Assembly (NCBI GenBank): GCA_050288085.1
Contig: JBNKDD010000205.1
Location: 1 to 10,065 of the forward strand
Length of the DNA stretch: 10,065 nucleotides
Reading direction: 5' to 3'
From: JBNKDD01 sp050288085
GTDB lineage: Bacteria; Chloroflexota; Anaerolineae; Aggregatilineales; UBA3940
Shown one piece after another: positions 1 to 5,929 of the stretch (the first letter of the stretch is position 1; the number at the start of each line of letters is the position of its first letter). The notes under the pieces were generated by a model. That model saw nothing but the letters and a program-made list of their open reading frames with translations. It was not told the origin of the DNA and searched no databases. Both the position numbers and the translations under genes were made by a program.

Positions 1-69
1 ACCAACTGGTTGGTGCTGGATTCCTCCGGCAAAGTTCTTGATTCCTATTTGTGGTTAAGTATTGATTGA
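1..69 (+). CDS. C-terminal end of a gene cut by the window edge
   Basis: Frame 1 is open from the first base and stops at TGA 67-69, giving 22 residues that end in VLDSYLWLSID. The other two forward frames also close within the first 60 bases, so this choice rests only on the natural look of the peptide (alternating hydrophobic residues, a DSSGK turn as in beta-rich domains). Nothing can be said about function. The next gene starts 68 bases later on the same strand with its own ribosome binding site, so the two could share a transcript. Confidence 0.4.
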   Translation, partial: TNWLVLDSSGKVLDSYLWLSID

Positions 70-137
70 TTGTAGTAGAATAGATACGGCCCAAGTTAAT
101 ATCGAATGATATCACTAACTTGTGAGGAGAGAAATCA

Positions 138-431
138 ATGCCCCGACCACCCGGACGAATGAAGTTTGTCTTTGAACCGATCCCAATGCCAAAGGGCATT
201 CAAGTTGATGGGTTAACCACCACTGAACGGATGCTGCATGAAATCCGGGAGGATACCGACTATCTCTCAGCGCTGGCGCGCTGGTTCGCCAATCACCAGC
301 AGGCGATGTACCGCCAATATAATACCCTGCTGCACCGCCTGACCATCTTGATGTTTGCCACGCTGATTATGTCCGCCCTGGCTCTGATTGTGAGCCTGTT
401 GGCGATCTGGGTTGTTTTGGGAGCAGGCTAA
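138..431 (+). CDS. small single-span membrane protein of unknown function
   Basis: This 97-residue protein has a soluble N-terminal part and one C-terminal membrane helix. Residues 1-25 are rich in Pro and basic residues. Residues 27-65 look like an amphipathic helix (TTTERMLHEIREDTDYL, then a run with HQQAMYRQY) that could form a coiled coil. Residues about 68-94 are almost entirely hydrophobic and form a single membrane segment just before the C-terminus, a tail-anchored layout. The ATG at 138 is preceded by GAGGAGAG at 123-130, a good ribosome binding site. There is no signal peptide and no catalytic motif. It converges on the SRPBCC gene with only 12 bp between the stops. I do not recognise a family; the topology is an inference from composition. 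Confidence 0.72.
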   Translation: MPRPPGRMKFVFEPIPMPKGIQVDGLTTTERMLHEIREDTDYLSALARWFANHQQAMYRQYNTLLHRLTILMFATLIMSALALIVSLLAIWVVLGAG

Positions 432-443
432 CCGGCTGGGTAG

Positions 444-944
444 CTAGAGATCGTAATCGTCGTCGTCGTCGTCATCATCAAAGAAGTCGTCTTCATCGTC
501 GTCGTAGAACTGGTCTTCGATCAGCTCCTGGAGATTTTCCAGGCTGTCTTCTAACCGGGCGATGAATCCATCTTCCACCCGCTGCTGGATACCATCTTCT
601 AATACACCGGGTGCGAATTCATACTGCTCTAACGAAACGGCAACCCGAATTCCTTCGCTTTCCGGTGTATAGCTCCACCGCTGTTTGCCTTTGATCATTC
701 GGCTCAGCTCAAAGAGCATACCTTCTTCGGGGATGAATTCGACCGACTTGAAGAGAATTTCATACGTCTCGAAATCATCCTCATAGAGCATCTGCATTTC
801 CCCGCCGACCTCCGGGAAAATGTCATCCGGGTTCACCTGTTCGACACCGACGTACCACTCGGTTAACCGCCAGGGGTCACACATGATATCGGTGATGGCT
901 TCAGGCGGTGCATAGATCAGAATACTACGTTCTATGTCCAACAT
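444..944 (-). CDS. START/SRPBCC-like protein with poly-Asp C-terminal tail
   Basis: The protein has 166 residues if it starts at the ATG at 944. That start is preferred because GGAGG lies 10 bases upstream (complement of 955-959). An in-frame GTG at 986 would add 14 residues (SCNKPLTGGGTLA) without a clear ribosome site. The N-terminal part (ERSILIYAPPEAITDIMCDPWRLTEWYVGVE) resembles SRPBCC/polyketide-cyclase-like folds, where an initial strand is followed by a helix-helix entry to a hydrophobic ligand cavity. Alternating strands follow, then a long C-terminal helix (VEDGFIARLEDSLENLQELIED), as is usual in this fold. The last 23 residues contain 16 Asp/Glu, including eight consecutive Asp. 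Such proteins bind lipids or other hydrophobic ligands; the ligand here is unknown. The family call is by pattern recognition. Confidence 0.7.
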   Translation of the reverse strand: MLDIERSILIYAPPEAITDIMCDPWRLTEWYVGVEQVNPDDIFPEVGGEMQMLYEDDFETYEILFKSVEFIPEEGMLFELSRMIKGKQRWSYTPESEGIRVAVSLEQYEFAPGVLEDGIQQRVEDGFIARLEDSLENLQELIEDQFYDDDEDDFFDDDDDDDDYDL

Positions 945-1070
945 GGCTAGCGTACCTCCACCGGTCAATGGCTTATTGCAGCTCACCGAACCGGCTTTTG
1001 CAATCGAGTAAACTGATGCGAGCCATTAAGGGATGGGCGGGGGCCGCTTCCCTTTCCCTCCTAGCTGGCG

Positions 1071-1109
1071 ATTATACTCAGCATAGCCGACAATTTAGAA
1101 AATTGTCAA
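1071..1109 (-). promoter_or_regulatory. probable promoter of the SRPBCC-like gene
   Basis: Read on the minus strand, a perfect -35 TTGACA (complement of 1104-1109) is followed after 18 bases by TATGCT (complement of 1080-1085). A perfect TATAAT (complement of 1071-1076) lies slightly further downstream but is 27 bases from TTGACA, so it would need another -35. Either choice points at the gene starting at 944, giving a leader of about 120-130 bases. Which -10 is used cannot be decided from sequence. Confidence 0.45.
1089..1107. promoter_or_regulatory. operator-like perfect inverted repeat
   Basis: GACAATTT-AGA-AAATTGTC is a perfect 8-3-8 inverted repeat. It overlaps the -35 box and most of the spacer of the proposed minus-strand promoter. 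Size and placement fit a binding site for a dimeric repressor that blocks polymerase. No regulator gene lies beside it, so the binding protein is unknown. Confidence 0.4.
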
Positions 1110-1200
1110 CTATTTTGTGTACGCTTTTAGTTAAGCCAAACGAATGATTTTCGAACCTACTTATGTGGAATCAGTAGCTATGTGTCTATCCATAAATTGC

Positions 1201-1224
1201 GTAGGGGCAAGGCACGCCTTGCCC
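1201..1224. repeat. short palindromic intergenic repeat (GTAGGGGCAAGGCA type)
   Basis: GGGCAAGGC at 1205-1213 and GCCTTGCCC at 1216-1224 form a 9-bp inverted repeat with two bases between. It lies just past the stop of the acetyltransferase gene (the stop codon's far end is at 1233). The first 14 bases (GTAGGGGCAAGGCA, 1201-1214) recur exactly at 2949-2962. There is no T-run on either side, so it is better seen as a dispersed REP-like palindrome than an intrinsic terminator, though it could protect the 3' end of the transcript. Confidence 0.6.
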
Positions 1225-1232
1225 TGGATTAC

Positions 1233-2366
1233 TTAGCCGCCAATGAACTGGTTGCGGACACCTCGTGCCACATCTTTCGCGGCATGGAACTGATCCCGCA
1301 CCGTACGCACCGTTTTAGCCAGTGGCGTCGGGCTGGTAATCTCCATGTTGATATCTCGCCGGACGTGGCTGGTATACCGGCTTTTGTACGGTTCCGGGCC
1401 GAGCAGCATATCGTATTCAGAGATGCCCTTGCGGATGGCTTCCCGGATCGAGTAGGCCGTTATCAGGTGGCCGGGGCTGTAACGGCTGAAATCGACATCA
1501 AAGCCGGATTGGTAATCATAGATTCGGTCTTTGAAGTGAAAGCAATACAGGAAAGCAACATCGCGCCCGCCGACGCTCAATGCATGGAAGTGCATCCACC
1601 GGTTGAGCAAAAAGTGTTGGCCCACGCTGCAATGAAACTCGCGTAGTTGTTCGCTCTCAAAGGCATTGTAGGTCAGGCCTTTTTGACTCATCCGGCTTTG
1701 ATGATGTTCGGCCAGCAGGTCAAATGATCGATCCAGGTCTTTCGGATCCGTAATTGCCCGGAAGGAGACTTGATCCGGGTAATCCCGGTTCAAGCGGTTG
1801 GTATAGCGCCGGTACTTTTTGCGCAGGTCTTTGCCCATGAAGTCGTGATAATAGGTTTCCCAATCGTGGGGGAGTTCAGTATAAGGGCAGGGGGAATTCT
1901 CTTGTTCGCGTACATCCATGCCGGAGAGATGCATCGCTTTTCTGATCGGCGCGGTCGGCCAGATTCCGGCCATGTAGAGCGTCTCCCATTCTTCCCGGCG
2001 CTTGATCAACTCCTCGGCTAACACCTGGGCTACCGCATCTTCGTGATCGGGGTGAGAGACTAGCCCCATGTGATCGGGTTCAACGATATCCGTTCCTAAC
2101 AGGCTTAACCGTCGCCAGCTAATCGGCCCCTTGATCCGGGCCTCCTCAACCAGCGGCGCAATCCCCACTAATTGCCCGTTCCGGTTGCGTATCTGAAATA
2201 ACCATAACCGCCGATCATGCCCAAATGCGTCCCACCAAGCAGTCATCCAGGCATGATTCATAAAAACTGAAGAACGGGGATTCTCATCCACCAGGATATA
2301 CCAGAAGTCAGCAAGCTCGTGCAGAACATCTGGATCATGTGTCAGGGTTACCGTGTAGCCTTCCAT
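1233..2366 (-). CDS. GNAT-fold acetyltransferase, CelD/BcsL type (Acetyltransf_6)
   Basis: This 377-residue cytosolic protein has the layout of the CelD/BcsL-like GNAT family. The N-terminal half carries the family's opening pattern (FMNHAWMTAWWDAFG, residues about 35-49), followed by LVGIAPLV. The C-terminal Acetyltransf_6 domain begins near residue 178 with a basic helix (MGKDLRKKYRRYTNRLNRD) and continues through TDPKDLDRSFDLLAEHHQSRM. It ends in the typical YDYQSGFDVDFSRYSPGHL and YDMLLGPEPYKSRYTSH segments, which match the family's 'QSGFD..sPG' and 'LrG.e.YK' signatures. Family members transfer acyl groups in envelope polysaccharide or small-molecule pathways; the substrate here cannot be told. 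A weak GAGG precedes the start at 14 bases. It stands alone, with the riboswitch unit divergent from it. Confidence 0.88.
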   Translation of the reverse strand: MEGYTVTLTHDPDVLHELADFWYILVDENPRSSVFMNHAWMTAWWDAFGHDRRLWLFQIRNRNGQLVGIAPLVEEARIKGPISWRRLSLLGTDIVEPDHMGLVSHPDHEDAVAQVLAEELIKRREEWETLYMAGIWPTAPIRKAMHLSGMDVREQENSPCPYTELPHDWETYYHDFMGKDLRKKYRRYTNRLNRDYPDQVSFRAITDPKDLDRSFDLLAEHHQSRMSQKGLTYNAFESEQLREFHCSVGQHFLLNRWMHFHALSVGGRDVAFLYCFHFKDRIYDYQSGFDVDFSRYSPGHLITAYSIREAIRKGISEYDMLLGPEPYKSRYTSHVRRDINMEITSPTPLAKTVRTVRDQFHAAKDVARGVRNQFIGG

Positions 2367-2431
2367 ATGTGTTATGTGTTCCTCACCATCTCAAACTAAC
2401 GTACTACGAAGGTGGTATCTCTACCCCTCTA

Positions 2432-2460
2432 AATCTACTCATATCCTGATTGTTAAGCAA
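2432..2460 (-). promoter_or_regulatory. possible promoter of the acetyltransferase gene
   Basis: On the minus strand TTGCTT (complement of 2455-2460) is separated by 17 bases from TAGATT (complement of 2432-2437). Both are 4 of 6 matches to the consensus. The position, about 65 bases upstream of the start at 2366, is suitable. This is a weak call from consensus boxes only. Confidence 0.3.
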
Positions 2461-2490
2461 GCACACCGGGCATTTACAGCGTAGTCTTGA

Positions 2491-2597
2491 TTGAGTATAC
2501 TGTACTTAGCGACACATATCCCGTGCACTGAGGAAGCTGGTGAAAATCCAGCGCTGTCCCGCAACTGTAACCTGATCACAGGGAGCCAGATACTCAG
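2491..2597 (+). promoter_or_regulatory. cobalamin (B12) riboswitch aptamer
   Basis: The B12-box core is clear: GGAAGCTGGTGAAAATCCAGC at about 2532-2552, then GCTGTCCCGCAACTGTAA to 2570, then GGGAGCCAGATAC at 2581-2593. The closing stem P1 is formed by GAGTAT (2493-2498) and ATACTC (2590-2595), a perfect 6-bp pairing. GCTGG and CCAGC pair around TGAAAAT, and CCTG-ATCA-CAGG (2571-2582) forms a short hairpin before the second conserved block. There is no long insert between the two conserved blocks, so this is a compact version. Known members bind adenosyl-, methyl- or hydroxocobalamin and usually lower expression of the downstream gene when B12 is plentiful. The only gene before the next terminator is the 65-residue protein at 2699. 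Confidence 0.93.
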
Positions 2598-2604
2598 GCA
2601 AACA

Positions 2605-2664
2605 ACAAAATGCTCTCGTGGATTGGAGAAACCGCGGCCATCAGGTTGCGGTTTATGCTTTTGT
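2605..2664 (+). promoter_or_regulatory. expression-platform region of the B12 riboswitch
   Basis: A stem can form from AAACCGC (2629-2635) and GCGGTTT (2648-2654), enclosed by ACAAAA (2605-2610) pairing with TTTTGT (2659-2664) and GC (2612-2613) with GC (2657-2658). GTTGCGG (2645-2651) is exactly complementary to CCGCAAC in the aptamer (2559-2565), which fits the aptamer-to-downstream kissing interaction known in this riboswitch class. ATCAGGTT (2640-2647) is also complementary to AACCTGAT (2569-2576). These pairings compete, so they may form the switch. Only four T follow the hairpin and the AGGAGG site (2687-2692) is not visibly sequestered, so transcriptional versus translational control is undecided. 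Confidence 0.55.
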
Positions 2665-2698
2665 ATCGCTAGGTCTTTTGTGTTTTAGGAGGCAAAAA

Positions 2699-2896
2699 AT
2701 GGGCACACAATTGAAGATCGCAGAGCTTAACAAAGAGGGCATTTCTAAGATCAGGAATTCAGAAGAGAAGATGGGAGTCCAGATCATGGCCTTTGAACCG
2801 GGCAGCCCGTTGGCCGATCTGACCGATGAGCAGGTAGCACAAGTCCAGAGCCTTGAAGAGGAATTGGGCGTAACCCTTCTTGTTTATAAATCCTAG
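2699..2896 (+). CDS. 65-residue B12-riboswitch-controlled protein with tandem helix-strand repeat
   Basis: The ATG at 2699 is preceded by a perfect AGGAGG (2687-2692) at 6 bases, which fixes the start; an upstream in-frame ATG at 2618 would read through leader hairpins. The product is acidic (net charge about -5) and has no Cys, His or Trp, no signal peptide and no membrane segment. Residues 10-34 and 41-65 align without gaps as two copies of one unit. Identical positions are L10/L41, E13/E44, E22/E53, E23/E54, G26/G57 and V27/V58; most other positions are conservative pairs such as I15/V46, I18/V49, M25/L56, I29/L60 and F32/Y63. Each unit reads as an amphipathic helix, then EExxGV, then a hydrophobic strand. 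The gene is monocistronic between riboswitch and terminator. CbtB, a small B12-linked protein, is excluded because that has a membrane helix and histidines. I recognise no family; a role in the B12 response is inferred from the riboswitch alone. Confidence 0.88.
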   Translation: MGTQLKIAELNKEGISKIRNSEEKMGVQIMAFEPGSPLADLTDEQVAQVQSLEEELGVTLLVYKS

Positions 2897-2917
2897 TCAA
2901 CCTGCATTGGAAACATG

Positions 2918-2948
2918 ACCGGGCAGTGTTAATCTGCCCGGTTTTTTT
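2918..2948 (+). terminator. intrinsic terminator of the B12-riboswitch unit
   Basis: ACCGGGCAG (2918-2926) and CTGCCCGGT (2934-2942) form a perfect 9-bp G+C-rich stem with a 7-base loop, followed directly by seven T (2942-2948). It lies 21 bases past the stop of the 65-residue gene and closes the unit as a single-gene transcript. Confidence 0.93.
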
Positions 2949-3242
2949 GTAGGGGCAAGGCATGCGCGTTAAGTTAAGCGCTTATTGATTGATACCAAAT
3001 TGGGCATTCGAACGGCCCATAGCAGAATAAATTCCGCTGCTATAAATGAAATGATATGGATCAGCTTTGCTGCCATGATAAGTCAGACCCAATACAAACG
3101 CATTTTCCGGGTCGAATTTATTGAGTCTGCGAAGCTGACCCGTATCAGCTTGAGCCTGATGATTTATCATCAGGTGACAGGGTTTTTCTTTGTGTACCTT
3201 AACTTAATACCTATAGGGCAAGGCGGATAGGTTCCTGTCCGC
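2949..3242. repeat. hairpin-rich MITE-like intergenic element
   Basis: This stretch fills the gap between the terminator and the DegV-family gene. It begins with GTAGGGGCAAGGCA (shared with 1201-1214) and TTAAGTTAAG (2969-2978), and ends with the inverted copy CTTAACTTAA (3198-3207), CCTATAGGGCAAGGC and a hairpin GCGGATAGG/CCTGTCCGC (3223-3242). The interior is packed with inverted repeats: TGGGC/GCCCA (3001-3019), TAGCAG/CTGCTA (3020-3042), GACCC/GGGTC (3086-3113), AGCTGA/TCAGCT (3133-3150) and CCTGATGAT-TT-ATCATCAGG (3155-3174). No transposase is encoded. The right end closely resembles the right end of the element at 9466-9650, so both appear to belong to one family. Exact boundaries and any target duplication are uncertain. 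Confidence 0.5.
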
Positions 3243-3244
3243 GA

Positions 3245-4117
3245 TCACGGCGCGGGCACGAGCGCCCATAATACCGCCAGCGCCCCTGGTCCAACATGAA
3301 CCCCCAACCCCGGCCCGACTTCGGACATCAGCATCACATCCGGCTCAAGGGCTTCCTTGAATTCGGTCATGGCCTCTAACGCCTCAGCTTCGCTGACCGC
3401 ATGCGCAATGCCCATGTGCAGTACCTCGTCGGGACTCCGGTCGGCGCGTTTGGGAACCTGTGAACTGACATACTCCCGCAGTCCGGCAGTGGCTCGTTTC
3501 CAGGTGCGGAACTTGCTATGTGAATCGATCACGCCATCGTCTACTTTCAGGATCGGCTTGATGTCAAGCATATTAGCCATCAGGTGAGAAGCCTTCCCGA
3601 TCCGCCCGCCTCTTGCCAGGCATTCTAACGATTTAACAGCAAAGTAAGCCTGTGTCTTATCCCGCATGACGGCCATATAGGCCATGATGGCATCGATATC
3701 TGCCCCCTGCCGGGCCATCTCCGCCGCTTGCCTCACCATGAAAGCCTGTCCGAGTGAAGCCGACAGCGTATCAAAGATGCGGATATCCGCTTCCGGCAGC
3801 ATGGCCGCTGCTTGTCTTGCCGAGTCAATCGTGCCGCTCATCTTATTGCTGATATGCAATGACAGGATCGTAGCCTGTGGATCCTCTGCCAGTAGCTTCT
3901 CATAGATAACCTTGAATTCCCCGACCGGTGGTTGACTGGTGGTCGGAAACTCCGGGGCAGCTAATATGCGCTGGTAGGCTTCAGCTGGGGTGATCTCAAA
4001 GTGCTCCCTGACAATCTCGTCACCAAAGATAATGTGGATCGGAGCCAGTTCAATGCCGTATTCATCGATAACATCTTGCGGCATATTGGAGTCGGTGTCT
4101 GTTACAATTTTGATCAC
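3245..4117 (-). CDS. DegV-family protein (FakB-like fatty-acid-binding protein)
   Basis: At 290 residues this is full length for the family. It shows the DegV motifs in order: VTDTDSNMP (5-13), TSQPPVGEF (60-68), ISNKMSGT (89-96), a DTLSASLGQ segment (116-124), LARGGRIGKA (167-176) with KPIL (187-190), and the C-terminal VHVGPGALAVLW (273-284). In characterised FakB proteins, S/T residues equivalent to T60-S61 and S94-G95-T96 hold the fatty-acid carboxylate, and the bound acyl chain is presented to the kinase FakA for phosphorylation and entry into phospholipid synthesis. No fakA-like gene is in the window, so that partner is an inference. The start is GTG, with AGGAGG (complement of 4123-4128) five bases upstream. 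It is transcribed divergently from the gene at 4356. Confidence 0.93.
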   Translation of the reverse strand: MIKIVTDTDSNMPQDVIDEYGIELAPIHIIFGDEIVREHFEITPAEAYQRILAAPEFPTTSQPPVGEFKVIYEKLLAEDPQATILSLHISNKMSGTIDSARQAAAMLPEADIRIFDTLSASLGQAFMVRQAAEMARQGADIDAIMAYMAVMRDKTQAYFAVKSLECLARGGRIGKASHLMANMLDIKPILKVDDGVIDSHSKFRTWKRATAGLREYVSSQVPKRADRSPDEVLHMGIAHAVSEAEALEAMTEFKEALEPDVMLMSEVGPGLGVHVGPGALAVLWALVPAP

Positions 4118-4218
4118 GGTTTCCTCCTGGGTAATTGATTGCTGTAATGAAAAGGTCTATTCGATTATGGCCGAAATCACCTTGATTAGTGACTAATTCA
4201 TCATATAGTGGAACAAAA

Positions 4219-4247
4219 TTGTCTCTTTGGGGTTACGTCTTTATGAT
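4219..4247 (+). promoter_or_regulatory. probable promoter for the gene at 4356
   Basis: TTGTCT (4219-4224) is followed after exactly 17 bases by TATGAT (4242-4247), a 4/6 and a 5/6 match to the consensus. Transcription would start near 4254, about 100 bases before the gene. A second, perfect TATAAT at 4282-4287 has no recognisable -35. A 13-bp palindrome ATTAGT-G-ACTAAT (4185-4197) sits in the same divergent region between this promoter and the DegV-family gene and could be a regulator site. Confidence 0.45.
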
Positions 4248-4355
4248 AGATTTGCGGGTGTGATACGTGCCAGACGTGCGCTATAATCCCCCCGCTACGG
4301 TGATAACGTTGTAAATACCTGCTCAATGACAGACTAGATGAGGGGGAAGGATATT

Positions 4356-5750
4356 GTGAGTCAATACCAGTCAGCATTGTTAAATCAGGCCCAGGAATAT
4401 GTCTGGGAGCCGCATCCTGTTAATGTCTGGATAACGATGGAGCCGCACAACGCTCTGCAAGTCCATATATTCAAAAAGTTACGAGAACGGCTTGAGGCAC
4501 AGGGATGTATCTTTAGCCATAAATCAATAGATCCCACCCCGCTTGGGCCGGTTGCTCACATTGGCATTGCCTTTGGCCGCGACCTTGAAGAAGAAGTTCC
4601 GACCCTGGAACGTCTGGGAAGCCTGCCCAAGCCGCGTGGTATGATGCTGATCATCAACACGGTTGAACAAATCCCGCCGGGTATGAAGCTGTTCGACCTG
4701 GCGCGGGGACAGTTAGTGCGCAAATCGAGCCAGATCGGAATCCTGGCTGAAGGCGACCTGGAAGGGACGCACATCAACCGGGTTTTGTGGGCCAGCATGC
4801 CGGGCAACAACATGATGCTCAACGGAAACGACCCGGAAGCGATATTCGACTTGCTGGCGCTGCGTATCCTGGCCCATGCCAGCGCGGATAAGGTCAACCA
4901 GTATGGCGGGGAATATGAAGCTCCTTACACCTGGGAAGAATGGGCAGCTTCACCGATTCATGCTGATCTGGCCCACGCTGCCCGCTCGTTGGGTGCAGCC
5001 GGGATCATAGAGGATGAGGTGCCGCTTTCCAGCTACGCCACGAAAACCCAGGTGCGCGGCGCATTGCGTTTCCTTAGACGGGCGGCCCTCGGCGAAGGGA
5101 TGCGCAGTCAGCTTGACCTTGACCTGGGAGTCATGGGTGTGACGGCGACCGGCGGCAACAAGATCAACGTCAGCTCCGATCCGATGGACGGCGATATCTT
5201 ACCGGTTGGTCAGTTAAGCTGGGATGGCTATGTCTGGGCAGTTCCGAAAGACTGCCCGATTGAGTTTGCGCCGCCCTCGGTCGAAACCCACGAGAACGGC
5301 ATGGTTTATCTTGCCAGCGCCTTGATCAATGCTGGTGAGGTTCACAGCTTTGAGAGCTTCCTGGCTTATCTCGATAATCATTTCTCGCAGCATGACCGGA
5401 TCAACGTGATCCCGGAAGGCATGCGTCCAAATGTAACATCAATCGACCATTTCCACCGCCAACCGCAGACTGGATCGATCAAGGAACCGGGGCGGGTAGA
5501 GGTGGTCTATCCTGATACTGAACATTTCCCGGTGATCGATTTCCCCTGCGGGGTACGTGAAGCCGAACTCCATTTGTTATCGGCTTTGTTCCGATCGGAA
5601 GTCTTCACCCAACCGGTGCCGATGGGCGATAAAGTGGTCATTGCCGTGATGCCCGGTCATGGTTCGGTAGCACTGTACGGTGGCCCGCGCCACGAATTGA
5701 CCGACGTGCTGGTCAACGGCATGGTAATGGAGGAAATCGTCAGGATATAG
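4356..5750 (+). CDS. conserved-looking soluble protein of unknown function, 464 residues
   Basis: I chose GTG at 4356 because GGGGGAAGG (4342-4350) sits five bases upstream. The in-frame ATG at 4338 would add MRGKDI but has no ribosome site and would overlap the Shine-Dalgarno. The product has no signal peptide or membrane helix and balanced charge, so it is probably cytosolic. Visible segments include an N-terminal region PHPVNVWITMEPHNALQV, which alternates like a strand-turn-helix, a GRDLEEEVPTLERLG stretch, a Gly/Asn-rich block with TATGGNKINVSSDPMDGD near the middle, and a final strand-rich part with MPGHGSVALYGGPRHELTD. Several His, Asp and Glu in these segments could form an active site, but no known catalytic motif is convincing. 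It is a single gene with its own promoter and a downstream terminator. Not recognised; I assign no function. Confidence 0.8.
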   Translation: MSQYQSALLNQAQEYVWEPHPVNVWITMEPHNALQVHIFKKLRERLEAQGCIFSHKSIDPTPLGPVAHIGIAFGRDLEEEVPTLERLGSLPKPRGMMLIINTVEQIPPGMKLFDLARGQLVRKSSQIGILAEGDLEGTHINRVLWASMPGNNMMLNGNDPEAIFDLLALRILAHASADKVNQYGGEYEAPYTWEEWAASPIHADLAHAARSLGAAGIIEDEVPLSSYATKTQVRGALRFLRRAALGEGMRSQLDLDLGVMGVTATGGNKINVSSDPMDGDILPVGQLSWDGYVWAVPKDCPIEFAPPSVETHENGMVYLASALINAGEVHSFESFLAYLDNHFSQHDRINVIPEGMRPNVTSIDHFHRQPQTGSIKEPGRVEVVYPDTEHFPVIDFPCGVREAELHLLSALFRSEVFTQPVPMGDKVVIAVMPGHGSVALYGGPRHELTDVLVNGMVMEEIVRI

Positions 5751-5815
5751 GCAAAAAGAACTGGTTTTGTGATTCTTTGCTTGGCTTAACCCTCCGCTAT
5801 CGGCATCTGCCCCCA

Positions 5816-5889
5816 GCGAAAATGGTCTGAACCATTTTCGCCGCAATGAGGGGGCGAATCGCAGTGAGCGCGGCAGCGCGAGCAGCGAT
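5816..5889 (+). other. two consecutive strong hairpins downstream of the gene ending at 5750
   Basis: GCGAAAATGGT (5816-5826) and ACCATTTTCGC (5831-5841) form a perfect 11-bp stem with a CTGA tetraloop, flanked by GCCCCC and GGGGGC that could extend it. A second symmetrical structure follows: ATCGC (5858-5862) pairs with GCGAT (5885-5889), and inside it GCGC-GGCA-GCGC (5868-5879), with five unpaired bases on each side. Neither has a T-run. They could be part of a structured 3' UTR, a small RNA that ends at the terminator at 5930-5968, or a dispersed repeat. Apart from these and the adjacent terminator and promoter, I see nothing coding in 5751-6084. Confidence 0.5.
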
Positions 5890-5929
5890 GGGGGGGTCAT
5901 AGCTCAAATGTCAACAGAACTTAATTCAA

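Noticed and set aside
1182..1646. Plus-strand open frame of 154 codons
   Set aside because: It lies antisense to the acetyltransferase gene, which has clear family motifs; it is a shadow frame.
2618..2698. N-terminal extension of the 65-residue protein from an ATG at 2618
   Set aside because: The extension runs through the leader hairpins and has no ribosome site, while the ATG at 2699 has AGGAGG at ideal spacing and starts where protein-like composition begins.
2699..2896. CbtB-type cobalt transport subunit
   Set aside because: CbtB is small and B12-regulated but has a membrane helix and a C-terminal His motif; this protein has neither.
2982..3230. Open frames on both strands inside the intergenic element (81 codons on +, 62 on -)
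   Set aside because: Neither has a ribosome site, both cover the inverted repeats of the element, and the composition looks non-coding. A decayed gene fragment cannot be fully excluded on the minus strand.
4282..4287. Perfect TATAAT as main promoter of the gene at 4356
   Set aside because: No -35 at suitable distance and no extended -10; the TTGTCT-17-TATGAT pair at 4219-4247 is better, though both might be used.
5577..5900. Minus-strand frame of 107 codons
   Set aside because: It is antisense to the end of the unknown gene and reads through the hairpins at 5816-5889; no start signal.
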